Positions 22,916-34,253 of a stretch of 64,000 nt of DNA are shown here, in pieces; the first letter of the stretch is position 1, and each line of letters begins with the position of its first letter. The position numbers and the translations under genes were made by a program. Source of the DNA: Aculops lycopersici (lineage: Eukaryota > Arthropoda > Arachnida > Trombidiformes > Eriophyidae); assembly GCA_015350385.1 (NCBI GenBank), contig WNKI01000001.1, positions 5,091,010 to 5,155,009 of the forward strand. Reading direction: 5' to 3'. Under the pieces are notes generated by a model. The model had not been told where the DNA came from. It worked only from the letters and a program-made list of their open reading frames with translations, and made no database searches.

Positions 22916-25900
22916 GGCCGGCCGGCCAGCCAGCCAGCCAGCCGGCTAGCAACCACTGAGTTGGTTGCTGAATCCCAATTGTTCACGTGCTTCATCATCG
23001 TCGAGTTAGTCGCTGTTGTGGTTGTAGTTCAGTCGGTTAGTTTTTGTGCGCAATTGCAGGGCGAGAATCTTAACACTAGCGTTAGTTAGCTAGTTTTAGC
23101 TAGCTCGCCAGCGCAACACCGAGAAGCTGGTGACGCAAAAATCACACAATGAGCCAGCGCAAACAAGCGCAACGCGAGAGACTCGAACCAAATAGCCGGC
23201 CTAAGTGAGGGGTAGACCAGCAAGCCAGCCAGCCAGCTAGCTAGCTAGTTAGCTAGCGATTAGTGTGCGAGAGTGTGTGTGCAATTGTGCCGGCGCCACT
23301 TGTTGTCGCCATTGCTAATCATCGGGCCACACAGTCAATCGGCGGCTGCCATTTCATGTACACGGATTTCAAGCAGCCGCTCCTCTTAGGCTGCCTGCTG
23401 CAATGGTGTCGGTTTGTGTTGGTGGCCCTGATGAGTTTCATGTAGTGCAGTGTCAGATGGAGCTAGCGCCGTGCCAGAGGGATCGGCAACAACCACTACA
23501 CCGACACCGCCGACTACGACTGCGTGCTAAAAACGATGGCAGCGACATCGACAAAGTCGCTATCAGATGGGCGCCCGCCGAGGACAGCGCCAACGACAAT
23601 GACGACGGCGACGCTCGCGACGACTGCTACGATGGCGACGACGCGCCAACAACAAGTGGTGGCCGCTCGCCAAGCGCGTGGGTCGCCCACTTTGGTCTGG
23701 TGCTCCTGCTCTCATCGGCTCTCTCTTTCTCTCTCACTCTATTTCCCTCTCTTCCTCTGCCCATCTATTAACTTTACTGTATCATCGTCGTCGTAGTCGC
23801 CGCCGCGGCCGTCGAGCTTTCCATCTCATTTGCTGGCGCCCACAAGGACGATGACAGGCCACAATCACGACAAAGATCACAACCACAACCGCCTAGTCTC
23901 GAGGCCCCTCTCTAGATTAGCCAGCGGCCCAATTGAGTCGTGCGCTGGGGCCGACGCAGGCTTGCGGATGGGCGTGGCCGTGGTTCTAGATCCCATGAGG
24001 GAATAGTTCCAATGGTGCCATTGTGACCCCAAAATTACTTTGCTCTAGCACATACACCCACCAACACACATTCCAATCACTAATCTCAACTTGGATTTTG
24101 AATTCCGGTTGGGCGGACGCTGTGTGTTTCGAATTCGCTAAGCTAGTCAACAAGTGGTTATAGCCACTCGTTGCTCTCTCTCTCTCCTCATCTAGCGCTC
24201 TTCCTCCCTCCCTCCCTCACGGTTCCCGCTCGCCACTTACCGTAGCCACACTCCCTTTGCACCATGGAAACTGCCAAGCGAGGGCGCCCAAGTTCAATGA
24301 ACTCGCCCCTCGCCGCGCGCGCTTCCCTAGTCGCCCAGTCTAGTGGTCTTTGTCGTTCACTTGGTAAGCTGGCTGGTGGCTGGTTTGGAAGTCGGTCGCT
24401 TGGAATGCCACTCGGGAAGGCCGCCCGTTTGGTCTGCTCTCCAGTCGTCGCAACAACCATCGCCGCTGCCTGCGTCGTTGCCGGCCGCGAGCTGGACAGG
24501 ACTCTACTCTTTCTCTTTGGCTAAGGCGTGTGCCAGTGCTGCGGCCATTCCAAGCCCTAGCCATGGCCATTGCGTAGCAGCCACTTCAATTGCCAGCCAG
24601 CAATTGAAGCAAGCTAGCGAGCCGACCAGCCAGTCAGCTGGCTGAGGCCCGCCGGGTTGCCAATGCAACCACGAAGTCGCCAGCCTCAGTCGAGTCTCTT
24701 CGATCGCCCAACTCCAAGCGGGAATCAGCTTGCTAGTAGTCTTGGGAGCGAAGGATCCGCAGGTTGCCTCGTCCAAGTCCAAGTCCTCGTCTTCATCATC
24801 ATCGTCTTCTCCAACGTCGTCGTCGTCGTCGTCGTCGCCGCCGTCTACTTTGCCTGCATTGCGCGGGTTTTCTTGTGGACAATCATGGGGAAAAAGGAAG
24901 ATTCCGTTCCAATGGAAGCCACTAAAGCAGCAGCAGCGGCGGAGCGGCAACAACCACTTGTTGCTGCTCGAAACTCTCGAGTAGGAGGAGAGAGAGCTCA
25001 AGCTGAAACGGACGGCTTACACGAAGCCATTCGTATTTCTGTATGGAGTCTGCCTTTGAATTGGTTTGAGAGCGAGCCGAAGTCTAGGCAACAGCAACAG
25101 TCACTAACTTGCCAGCAATTTTGAACCACTCGCCGTGGGCGACTCGATGCCAGTAAACGAAGGCGACGGTGGCGATACTGAGCCAACAGTGACCACTGCC
25201 GCATTCGGGTCACACAGGATGAAATAGCGTAGCGGCCAGGCAACAAGTGCGCGCCTCAACTCGCTTGCCAAGACCCCGCGCGACTAGACAGCACCGGCCT
25301 CGCCCGTCCAGTCTCTGTTGTTGCTACTGCTGCTGCTGCTATTGCCGTTGTAGCGCCACGCAGACAGAGCTACAGTTGCCAAGCTAGCTGGCTGGCTAGA
25401 CAACTTTGCATTCAGACTGACCAGCGTGCGGGCGGAGGCGCGCCTACGAGGTCGACCATTACCTCGGCCAGCTCCCCGCACGACAACAACGACGACAGCG
25501 ACGTTGATTGCTGTGTTGCAGTCGCGCCGACGGGTCCGAGAAAGAGAGGGAAGCAAGCGGGTCCAAGTCCCAAGGGCCGGCCAAAAGTGAGCCGCGACTC
25601 AACAGGTTGTTCTCTAGCTGAGCCATGAATGGACTTGTAGCGAGGACCAGTCCGTCGGGTTGCATGCAGCGAGCTGAAAGCCGCCGCCATCGTAGCCGCC
25701 GAGGCAGAAGACGAGAGTCAACACATAACATGGAGTTGAACGGAAGGTAGCAGCGAGAGAGATGCAGTCGCCCTCGTCCCAGTTTCATTCCTGCGGCCAC
25801 TTGTTGCGCTCTCACCTGCTTGCCTTTCGTTCACCTACCTGTTGGCTGGTCTACCTGTTTCCACAGTTCCAGCACACAGACAAGATATACGCTCACTCGC

Positions 25901-25988
25901 TTATTGGCTAGCGGGTGGCTCCCCTGCTGTCCGCTGGAACCTCTTTGGCACGACTGGATGGCCGCTCGATGCATTGAGTTGCTGCCGA

Positions 25989-25995
<7 letters not shown>

Positions 25996-26030
<35 letters not shown>
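25996..26030. repeat. CCG trinucleotide repeat
   Basis: An uninterrupted GCC/CCG run of 35 bases. A shorter GGC run is at about 26383-26405. These are microsatellites in noncoding DNA. Confidence 0.9.
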
Positions 26031-27912
26031 TGGCTTGCCAGAGGCTCAGGGACGAGTTTTATTCGTCGTTGTGGATGGAGGCTGTTGCCCATTGAGGCAG
26101 CTCATCCCATTCAACAAGCTGGCAAAATTTAACCTCTCAACTCAGACCACGAAAACGAAGACCAAACTAGTAAGCGAGCAGAGGCCAACGCAACAAGTGG
26201 GACGTCGACGACGGGGACGACGACGCGGCGACCTGTTGCAGGTTTACTAGCCGGCCGCTGCTGACGTTGCACTGGCTAGCCAGTGAGGTAAATTGAGCAG
26301 CCCGCGGAATTGTTGGAAATTGTTGGCCTCTTTGAGTTGAGACGAAGGAGCCAGCGATGGAAGTGTGGTTGCACAGACCACTGCGGCGGCGGCGGCGGTG
26401 GCGGCGGCCATTCGACAGGTGAGCGAGCAAATACGCTGAGGCCGCCGAGAACTGCTGTTGGCCAGTTGTTGCGCAACAACCAAAGCAACAGATAGACTCG
26501 CTCACACAGGCGCCGCCGCCACAAAACTAGTTCCGCCCTCAACTACCTCACGCTTAGAGTCGAGTGGCCAACCGGCAAGCTAGTATGTGAGTTAGTTGGT
26601 CGGCGTCCTTGTGTGCCCCAAGTTTTGCGGCCCACGTCGACTCGTTCGGAAATGCCAGAGCGTTAGCATCCGAGTTGCCGCCGAGTCCAACGGGCAGGCT
26701 TTTTGCACTCTATCCTGCACTCTGGCCCCAAGGTGTTCGGCGGAATGCTAATCAGACTCGACTGTCGCTGCTCTCACAATTTATCAGACTCTTTACCACA
26801 AGGCTTCATGTCGAGTCGCTAGTGGGCAAAAAGTTGGCGAGGCCGCCGGCGAGTCTACTAATGGAACTTTAGGCCAACAACTAGAGCAACAAGTGGTTGA
26901 GCGAGTGAGTGAGAATAAATTGAGAGTTGCCCCTACTTGGCGACACTGTTCAATGGAACAACAGTAACAGCAGCCGAGTTAGCTACCAAGCGGCTGACTA
27001 TTACACCTGGCTAATTTGGTGGTCCCACCACTTGTTGAATTTTGTCGAGCTGCGCCCACCGGCTCGCCGACTGGCTGGCTAACTGATTGACTCACTGACT
27101 GACTGACACTCGACTAACTAATCCCACGGCCATCTAGCCAATTGGTGGTGTCTATCTTGGTGGTCGGAGAGTTAGATAGCAACAATGAATGTCTTGGCGC
27201 TAGATATCACAGGAGACAGCGACTCTTTTTGCCTTGTTCCTCTCTACGTGGCGCCCCCCCCCCCATTTACCCTATTCTTTGCCCAGGAACCGCACTGGGG
27301 GCCAATTTGAAGGTTTGCGTGCCCCTTTTAGCTTTAGTTTGTTGAATCAAAACGCACACAACCAGCTGAATGGGGCTGTGAAGTTGGGGGCTCCAAAGTT
27401 GCCACCAAAATCACAGCCTCGCCTGCAAATATTCTATTCAACAGGAGAGCACAGCTCGCTCGTTGGGCTGTGCTTGTGGGCGCGCAACAAGTCGCGCTGC
27501 GGCCAGCCAGCCAGTGGTCGCCGCTCCCCAACGCTACGGAGGCGACGACCGACTCCAAATCCAAAGGAATTTGGCAGTGCAACTCAATGCAAGGCAACGC
27601 AACGCAACTCTCTGCGACGCCGCCGCCGCCACCAACGCCAGCCAGCGCGCCCCGCAGGCGATAGAAAGAGAGAGAGAGGGCAAAAAGTTTTGGGCGTCAG
27701 TGGCTGCGTGGTTCTGGTGGGCAAAAGAGGCAGTCGAAGCAGAGATTTTCTCATTGAAACTTGGTGGCGCTGCCGGAGGAACGTCAACGTCGCGCCGCCG
27801 CTTCTGGGCTGGTCGAGGCAGCATCGGCCGGCAGCAACAGGCGAATTGGGCGAACGGGAATGGGAATGGGGAAACTCGGATTGGGGCGGCGTAGCGTAGA
27901 AGGGAGAAGGCA

Positions 27913-28100
27913 CAGAGAGAGAGAGAGAGAGAGAGAGCAAGGGGCAAAACAAAACACGGCTTTAGTGTTGCACAGAGAACTCACTCATACACACAACTTG
28001 GTCGCAATCGGTTGCCTCGCTCGCTCGCCACTCACACTCTGCACTTGTAGCTTCGTGAGTCCACACATACATACAGCAAACACACACACACACACACACA
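27913..28100. repeat. AG and CA dinucleotide repeats
   Basis: An AG run at about 27913-27937 and a perfect CA run at 28081-28100 lie just upstream of the BTB zinc-finger gene, probably in its promoter or leader. Confidence 0.85.
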
Positions 28101-28232
28101 TTCACATAGTAGCCGTCGCCAAAAGCGACAAGTCGCTGCTGACAAGATAGCGACGAGAGATACATAGACCCACTCAGTCAGTCAATTTATCAGTCAGTTT
28201 GGGAACTCGCTTAGAAAACATTACATGCCAAG

Positions 28233-29378
28233 ATGTCGCCTCAACTACAACAACCTCAACTCAACCACCACCACCACCATCACCACCACAATCAGCACCA
28301 CCAATTCCAGGTACCCACTGGTGGTGCAACAAATAGGGGGGACCCCATACAGAATATGGAACCAGATTGCACATTAGCATGTGAGAATGGCCATCTCAGG
28401 GCCCATAAGCCAATATTATGTATACATTCAAACTATTTAAACGAAATACTCAGCAAGTTTCCAAATGCAGAACATTCTATTATTATTCTAACCGAGTTAA
28501 ATATTGCAGATGTTAAAATATTAGTCAATTATATGTACACCGGCGAGCTAGTATTCACCTCCGACTCTTCGCCAATTAGTCTTTCCCGTGCAGCTCAAAT
28601 ACTCAAGATAGACTCGCTAACGGATTTGGATGAGGACCAAGACGAGCAGCATTTGGAGAATGACGACGATGATGATGAGGAGGAGGAGGAGGATAGAGAT
28701 GATTTGAGAGAGCCGCAACATTTATTATTACGACGACAGCAGCAGCAACAACAACAACATCGAGAAGATGAAGGGGTAGAGGATGATTTACATTTAGACG
28801 AAGACGAGATTATGGATGAGGATGACGACGAAGAACCATTGGAGTTGTTGATGAAACGTCATCACAATCGCCATCTTCATCATAGAAGCAGTAGTCCAGA
28901 TCAACATCAACAGAACAACAAGTTCGCCGAACACCAAGCCTCTTTGATGATGAACAACAACAACAACAACAACAACAACAATAATAATAATAATAACAAT
29001 AGCAAGCTTGATGCTCTACATAATCATAATGCCTCCCTAATGCTTCATCAAAACTCTGGCCTCAGCCTCAACTCTCCCACCAACACTAACAATATCACCA
29101 TGCAAAACTCGCCCAACAATGTTATCAGATGCCGTCTTTGCAATATCGGCTTATCGGATGTTAAATGTTTATACAGGCACGTGCTTACAAGGCATCTGCC
29201 CGAGAAGTGGGGCTACAAGTGTGAGTTTTGCGAGCGCGAGTTCTCGCGTGACGACCACCTGATGCGCCACTATACAACCAAGCACAAGAATATGGAATTT
29301 AATCGGGAAAAGATTCGCGAAACTAGGCGCCTTAATAGGGAAATGGCCAAGAATTTCCATGATCAGATAGCGGCATGA
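28233..29378 (+). CDS. BTB/POZ protein with two C2H2 zinc fingers
   Basis: The 381-residue frame has an N-terminal His/Gln-rich run, a BTB domain at about residues 44-128 and a long acidic/poly-Gln/poly-Asn middle. Two C2H2 fingers follow at about 292-350 (CRLCN... and CEFCE..., each with H-x3-4-H), then a basic tail. The BTB core (DCTLACENGHLRAHKPILC, then a YMYTGEL strand) matches the bric-a-brac/tramtrack family of insect-type transcription factors. The first BTB helix (LRWNNYQ block) is missing, so the domain is truncated or an upstream exon exists. CATACAG just before the core could be an acceptor. An overlapping out-of-frame ATG lies eight bases upstream (28225) and could reduce translation. 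The protein probably binds DNA in the nucleus; its targets are unknown. Confidence 0.85.
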   Translation: MSPQLQQPQLNHHHHHHHHNQHHQFQVPTGGATNRGDPIQNMEPDCTLACENGHLRAHKPILCIHSNYLNEILSKFPNAEHSIIILTELNIADVKILVNYMYTGELVFTSDSSPISLSRAAQILKIDSLTDLDEDQDEQHLENDDDDDEEEEEDRDDLREPQHLLLRRQQQQQQQHREDEGVEDDLHLDEDEIMDEDDDEEPLELLMKRHHNRHLHHRSSSPDQHQQNNKFAEHQASLMMNNNNNNNNNNNNNNNNSKLDALHNHNASLMLHQNSGLSLNSPTNTNNITMQNSPNNVIRCRLCNIGLSDVKCLYRHVLTRHLPEKWGYKCEFCEREFSRDDHLMRHYTTKHKNMEFNREKIRETRRLNREMAKNFHDQIAA

Positions 29379-30056
29379 GCCGTCATGTCTGTAACTAGTA
29401 ACCAGTCAAAAATAAGAGAAAACACCATTGCAACTCAGAACAGTATAAGCACCTAACTGCAATTCCAAAGCAATATAATATACACATGAACAATAATACT
29501 ATAATATATCGTCCAAATTTGGGTGTCATCTAAGTAGTTGAACACAACATGCCACCAAGTAGAATTATCACATTTCGTCTATCTTCGAATTTCTTCTCGT
29601 GAATTCTTTATGATTCTCTTCAATTTTTTTTTCTGAATCGAAAACTTTCCTTTCCTCAAAGAAATGACTTCTGACTTTGCAAATGACCGACGCTCAAACT
29701 AGAGCAACTCGTGGAGAGAAAAAGGGTCTTCATGGGCGCGGCTAGTAATTTGTGCGTGTTTACTAAAGGTCATTCATGCGACAGTGCGTACTAATTTTCG
29801 CAAAATCCACCGCATGCACACAGATCCGCGTGCATGGAAATCAGCTGTTTCAGTGACCAGCCCAAAAGTTGTCATCATCGGATGGATTTCGAACTGTCTA
29901 GTTGACTCTCCGATGTCATGTTTTATTTAATTACATATTTGATCACCATCAGGTTGCCTTGTCGTTAGGATTATTGATCGTTCTTTTTTGTATGCTAACC
30001 CAGTGTCAGTCTATTTATTACAAACTTAATCTCACAGAAGAAAATTGTAAACAAGC
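29379..30056. other. Intergenic, BTB 3' UTR and myotubularin promoter
   Basis: AT-rich sequence with no open frame of interest. The first part is probably the 3' UTR of the BTB gene, although I see no perfect AATAAA. The last 150 bases probably contain the myotubularin promoter and leader. Confidence 0.55.
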
Positions 30057-31886
30057 ATGAACCACAACAATATGGAGACCTCAATGCTACCAGAAACTAA
30101 CGAGGAGCTTGACTGGCTTATTTGCGGTGAACGAGTAGTCGCCTCGATATCAAGCAAAGATGTCTCATGTATTAGTCCATACTTTGGACCCGTCCGAGGA
30201 TCGCTTCACGTAACCAACTACCGGCTTTACTTCAAATCAACAGATACCCTGTCGGCTTCGGCAACCTTGACAGCTGCAAATATTGCCAGCTCATCTAATG
30301 GATCACCCTTAAGTGGTGGTGCTGGCATGACAAATTTAACCGGAAATTATGTCATCGATTTGCCGCTAGGTTTTGTATCGCGAATTGAAAAGATGGGCGG
30401 CTCCACGTCTAAAGGCGAAAATTCATATGGTATCGAGATCACCTGTAAGGATGTTAGAAACTACCGATTTGCCCACAGTCGCGAGAACCATTCGAGACGA
30501 GATGTTTTCGAAAAATTGCAACAATATGCCTTCCCCTTCAATAACAAGTTGTCATTGTTTGCATTTGATTACAAAGAGAAGTATCCCATGAATGGATGGC
30601 AAGTTTATGAGCCAATTGCGGAATACAAGCGATTGGGAAGCATCACAGAAACATGGAAGATTACAAAGATCAATGAAAACTATGAACTGTGCGATACTTA
30701 TCCGGCGATTTTGGTTGTCCCTAGTGCGGCCTCAGAGGAGGATCTCAGGCAGGTGGCTCAATTCAGAAGCCGAGGCAGAATTCCAGTGTTATCTTGGCTC
30801 CATCCGGAGAGTCAGGCTAGTTTAACACGATGTGCTCAGCCGATGGTTGGTGTTAGTGGTAAGAGGAGTCGAGAGGATGAACGTTATGTGCAACTTATAA
30901 TGGATGCGAATGCTCAAAGCCACAAGATTTATATCATGGACGCAAGGCCGAGTGCAAACGCTGTAGCTAACAAGGCCCGAGGTGGTGGTTACGAGAACGA
31001 GGACTTTTATCAGAATGCCGAAGTTGTGTACCTCGATATCCCAAATATTCATGTTATTAGAGAATCCTGGCGAAAGCTTAAGGAGTTATGTCATCCAGGT
31101 CTAAATGAACAAAAGTGGCATTCCAATTTGGAGGCAACCCAGTGGTTAGATCACATCCGTGCAATTATGAATGGAGCTTTGAAGATTGCAGACAAGATTG
31201 AGAATCACAAAACATCGCTTATTGTTCATTGTAGTGATGGATGGGATAGGACTAGCCAATTGACTAGCTTGTCAATGATAATGCTTGACCCATATTACAG
31301 AACATTGAAGGGTTTCGAGGTTCTCATTGAAAAGGAATGGATCTCATTTGGGCATCAGTTTTTACTCCGTTTAGGTCACGGAGACGAGCGACACTCAGAT
31401 TCGGACAGGTCGCCTGTATTCTTGCAATTTATTGATTGTGTTTGGCAAATCATGCAACAATTTCCAAATGTTTTTGAATTCAATGAAAACTTTCTCATTA
31501 CCATGATAGATCACTCGTATAGTTGCCTATTTGGAACTTTCCTATGCAACTCTGAGCAACAAAGAGTTAAGGAAAATCTCAAGACAAAGACTATCCCTCT
31601 ATGGTCCATGATTAATAGCCACTCAAATGAATATATCAACCCACTATACTCAGAACAAACCAAAAATCATGTTATATTACCACTGGCTAGTCCAAGGAGA
31701 TTAGAATTCTGGACCAACTATTACTGTCGATGGAATCCAAATCTCAAGCCGCAAGTTAGTGTTCAGCATAGAAACAAGGAATTGCTCATTGCAAAACGAG
31801 AGCTTCATAAGCGAGTTGATGACATCCAGAAGGCGCTACAAACTCGCCTATCGCGCACTAGCAATCCAATCGTCCAATCAACTTGA
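30057..31886 (+). CDS. Myotubularin (MTM1/MTMR2 class) phosphoinositide 3-phosphatase
   Basis: The enzyme removes the 3-phosphate from PI3P and PI(3,5)P2 on endosomal membranes. The 609-residue length is usual for the MTM1/MTMR1/MTMR2 group. A PH-GRAM domain occupies about residues 20-165 (GPVRGSLHVTNYRLYF). The phosphatase domain follows, with the family block LSWLHPESQASLTRCAQP and the active-site loop HCSDGWDRT. The catalytic cysteine is at 392 and the arginine at 398, so the enzyme should be active and is not one of the dead paralogues. A helical C-terminus (KRELHKRVDDIQKAL) would support dimerisation. There is no FYVE domain. The whole gene is one exon, whereas vertebrate homologues have many introns. 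The start is the first ATG; a second Met is at residue 6. Confidence 0.96.
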   Translation: MNHNNMETSMLPETNEELDWLICGERVVASISSKDVSCISPYFGPVRGSLHVTNYRLYFKSTDTLSASATLTAANIASSSNGSPLSGGAGMTNLTGNYVIDLPLGFVSRIEKMGGSTSKGENSYGIEITCKDVRNYRFAHSRENHSRRDVFEKLQQYAFPFNNKLSLFAFDYKEKYPMNGWQVYEPIAEYKRLGSITETWKITKINENYELCDTYPAILVVPSAASEEDLRQVAQFRSRGRIPVLSWLHPESQASLTRCAQPMVGVSGKRSREDERYVQLIMDANAQSHKIYIMDARPSANAVANKARGGGYENEDFYQNAEVVYLDIPNIHVIRESWRKLKELCHPGLNEQKWHSNLEATQWLDHIRAIMNGALKIADKIENHKTSLIVHCSDGWDRTSQLTSLSMIMLDPYYRTLKGFEVLIEKEWISFGHQFLLRLGHGDERHSDSDRSPVFLQFIDCVWQIMQQFPNVFEFNENFLITMIDHSYSCLFGTFLCNSEQQRVKENLKTKTIPLWSMINSHSNEYINPLYSEQTKNHVILPLASPRRLEFWTNYYCRWNPNLKPQVSVQHRNKELLIAKRELHKRVDDIQKALQTRLSRTSNPIVQST

Positions 31887-34253
31887 GTCAGTGTTGAGTT
31901 ATAAGCTTCCTGTTCATTGAAGCATGTTTACCATGGTTTAAGAGATAAAGGTTTACCTGACGTTTCTCACACTGACTTCCATCCTGTGTGACTGTTTCAC
32001 CCTGCGACTGTTTCCCTATGTTGAGCCCATTGAAGAGTATGAGAGTTTCAATGGAGCAACACGAGTGGTCAAGTTCATTGCGATTTGCAAGCAGTAGGTA
32101 TTATTATTATTGTAATGTGTGTAAGGTAGTAGAATTGTTTGTCAAGACGCGAGCGCCAGGTGAGTTCACGGCGAGATTGGTGAACTTATAAGCGAGATAT
32201 GTAATATTGTTGTTCGTGTAGCAGGTGATGCATGAGTTTTATGCTCAAGCGCTCCGGTCATATTTCACGGAGACAATTTTTCATTCCGATTCAACTTCCC
32301 ACATCGATAACTTGCTAGCCGTCGACTAGTGGACACTCACTTGTTGCTACTGCTGCTACTGTCGCTACCACTTGTTACTTTGGAGCAACTTTATCTATCT
32401 ACAACAAGTGTTTGTGACAAATACTTAATCTTACCTGAGAAACGCACACCCAGAGACACTTGTGGAATATGAGTGTGCAACTAGAGAGAGCTAAAGTCAC
32501 TCAAGTGAGCCAACTTTCGCTAACGCTGGCGCCACTACGGAAGAATGAGTGAGATACTTTCATTATCAATGAAACCGTTGCTCTGTTGACGCTAATAACG
32601 CTGCCACTGCCACCGCCACCGCCACCGCCACCGCCACTGTGACTACCTTTGCCAATCTTGTGCCATTTGATACAATTTAATCGCCTCTAGACCAGTTTAA
32701 CTACATTAAACCTACAAGCAAAAAATTTATCGAGTTACCTAATTGATCCACAGGAGGAGACAGAAAAATCATTCCCCTCCTCTCACTCTCTAAGCGGTTT
32801 AATGAACTCTACTCTGGTCTTGTATGGGTCAGCAATGGAAAGATATCAACAAGTGCGCTATGCCTCGCTAACAATTGCATATTTGATTTCTAAACACCCG
32901 CCTCCTAAACTCCCGACTCCATGGAATAGAATTAATTCTTGGACGTAATCTTGGTAGAAAGTTTAGCACTCACTTGCTCACTTCTCTTTAATGCTTTGAG
33001 TTTTTAATCCCAATTATTTCAGCGATCCTCTGGGATCTCATTAGTAATTTGAGATTTGGTGATCACAAAATAGAAGAGACTGAGAGGCAAACATCAGAAT
33101 CGTTTCTCTCTCTTTCCATTTGAAAATTCATTGCAAGTGAAGGTCAATAGAAGCAATCGGTTACATAATAGGAGAGTAGCGAGCAGTCGAGTTGGTGTTG
33201 CAATTTCACTTGCACCCGCAAGTTTGAGTATTTGAAGTTAGTGATTTAAGAAGAGAAATAGTAAACCGGAAACGGAAATTAGAAATCAGAAATCAAGCGA
33301 TACAAAACAGTATGTTGCTCAAACTCACAAATCAAAGGGTAAGTTTTCCATCGCAATGAAAAAGCACGCAGCCATCGTAGCCAATACTCCGGTCGATTGC
33401 CAGTCAGTAAGTCAGCAAGCCAGTCAGCCAGTCAGCCTGCCAACCAGTTGGCCTGCCTGACTGCCATTGAGTCGAGGGAGGCCGCCATTTGCGACCATAT
33501 GAGCGCAAGGCGTAGACTACTAACAGCGCGAAACACCAACAGCGCTCGCGACGGAGATCGACTAGACGATGGCTAGACGCTTGCTAGACCTGTAGCGCAA
33601 GTGAATCACAAGATTAATTAGATGTTGGAAGCCAAGCAGTTGACTTGCGAATCTCTGCTCCATTGGTGGTCAGGCTGACTCGCTGTGTGTAATGAGCAGC
33701 CGACTCTAGCTCGCCAAGGGAAGAAGAAGTGTGTTTTGATTCTATTTAGGATCGGCGTCGCGATCTTCGTGCGCCCACTAAAAGCCCAGCTGTAACTCAT
33801 GGTGGCAGCCTTCACAACAACAACAACAACAACAACAATAACCACCACCACTACTACTACCTCATAACATATGGCCAAGAGAATCGTTTCGTTTGCCTAA
33901 TTGAAAAGTCGACATTTCAAATTGTCGCTAAATAGACAGACGGACGGCCTTACAGATAGGCAACATTGAGACGATGGCTATTATCGTGCAGCTAGATAAC
34001 TACTGTTGCTTGGGCCGTATGTTATCAAGGGTGCCTATGATTATCAATCAACTAACAGCTAGCTGGCAACTAACTAACTGACTCTAACTCTTCTACTTTC
34101 TTATCAATGAATCTCCATCTAATTCTCTCGCCGTGTCTTATCCATTACAATACTTACAATATTCTCGTCTCGTAAACATGCAAATATAAACTATTACCCT
34201 CAATGAACGTCTCCTCGTACGATTACATCTACACTGAAAACCAGTGCATCACC
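31887..34253. other. Intergenic region between myotubularin and a small secreted protein gene
   Basis: No supported gene. A CCGCCA-type repeat lies at about 32601-32638 and an AAC run at about 33813-33838. An ATG at 33311 begins nine codons (MLLKLTNQR) that end at a GGTAAGT donor-like string. This could be a first coding exon, but no partner exon could be identified. CCACTTGTT-type variants of the decamer occur at 32337, 32368 and 32402. Confidence 0.5.
34185..34190 (+). promoter_or_regulatory. TATA box of the small secreted protein gene
   Basis: TATAAA here would place transcription start near 34216. That is after the first in-frame ATG (34203) and before the one at 34254, so it favours the latter as the true start. 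Confidence 0.45.

Larger units (their letters stand above)
21078..27037. promoter_or_regulatory. Cluster of nine identical decamers CAACAAGTGG/CCACTTGTTG
   Basis: Exact copies start at 21078, 23650, 24148, 26191 and 26887 (as CAACAAGTGG) and at 23296, 24954, 25797 and 27028 (as CCACTTGTTG). For equal base frequencies about 0.01 copies would be expected in 6 kb on both strands. The core CAAGTG is an E-box (CANNTG) and also the core of NK-2-class homeodomain sites. The array may be a clustered enhancer upstream of the BTB gene. Another noncoding copy is at 44088. Two more fall in RME-8 coding sequence (44610, 45081), so some genome-wide excess exists. Confidence 0.45.
20151..28232. other. 8-kb gene desert upstream of the BTB zinc-finger gene
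   Basis: No gene with a recognisable domain is visible. The first 600 bases are AT-rich and follow the secreted-protein promoter. From about 20,700 the sequence becomes GC-rich and low-complexity, with CGA, GCC, CCAGC and GCTAGC-type repetition. It contains nine exact copies of one decamer, one candidate micropeptide ORF and a hairpin (all listed separately). The last kilobase has GA and CA repeats and TCAGTCAGT initiator-like strings near 28,174-28,199, and probably includes the leader of the BTB gene. Confidence 0.55.

Noticed and set aside
24504..25001. 165-codon minus-strand frame with a poly-Asp run
   Set aside because: The Asp run is a GAC/GTC microsatellite; the rest has no family features and overlaps an equally long plus-strand frame.
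28309..28350. Possible 42-nt intron near the start of the BTB gene
   Set aside because: Its GT and AG ends are present, but it is in frame and removing it does not restore the missing BTB helix. I kept the unspliced frame.
29881..29900. TTCGAA-containing string like a tRNA T-loop
   Set aside because: The flanking bases do not form a 5-bp T-stem and no acceptor or anticodon arm was found.
31927..31942. Near-palindrome around ACCATGGT after myotubularin
   Set aside because: It resembles the X-box but the half-sites read TTTACC, not GTTRCC, and it lies in a 3' UTR.
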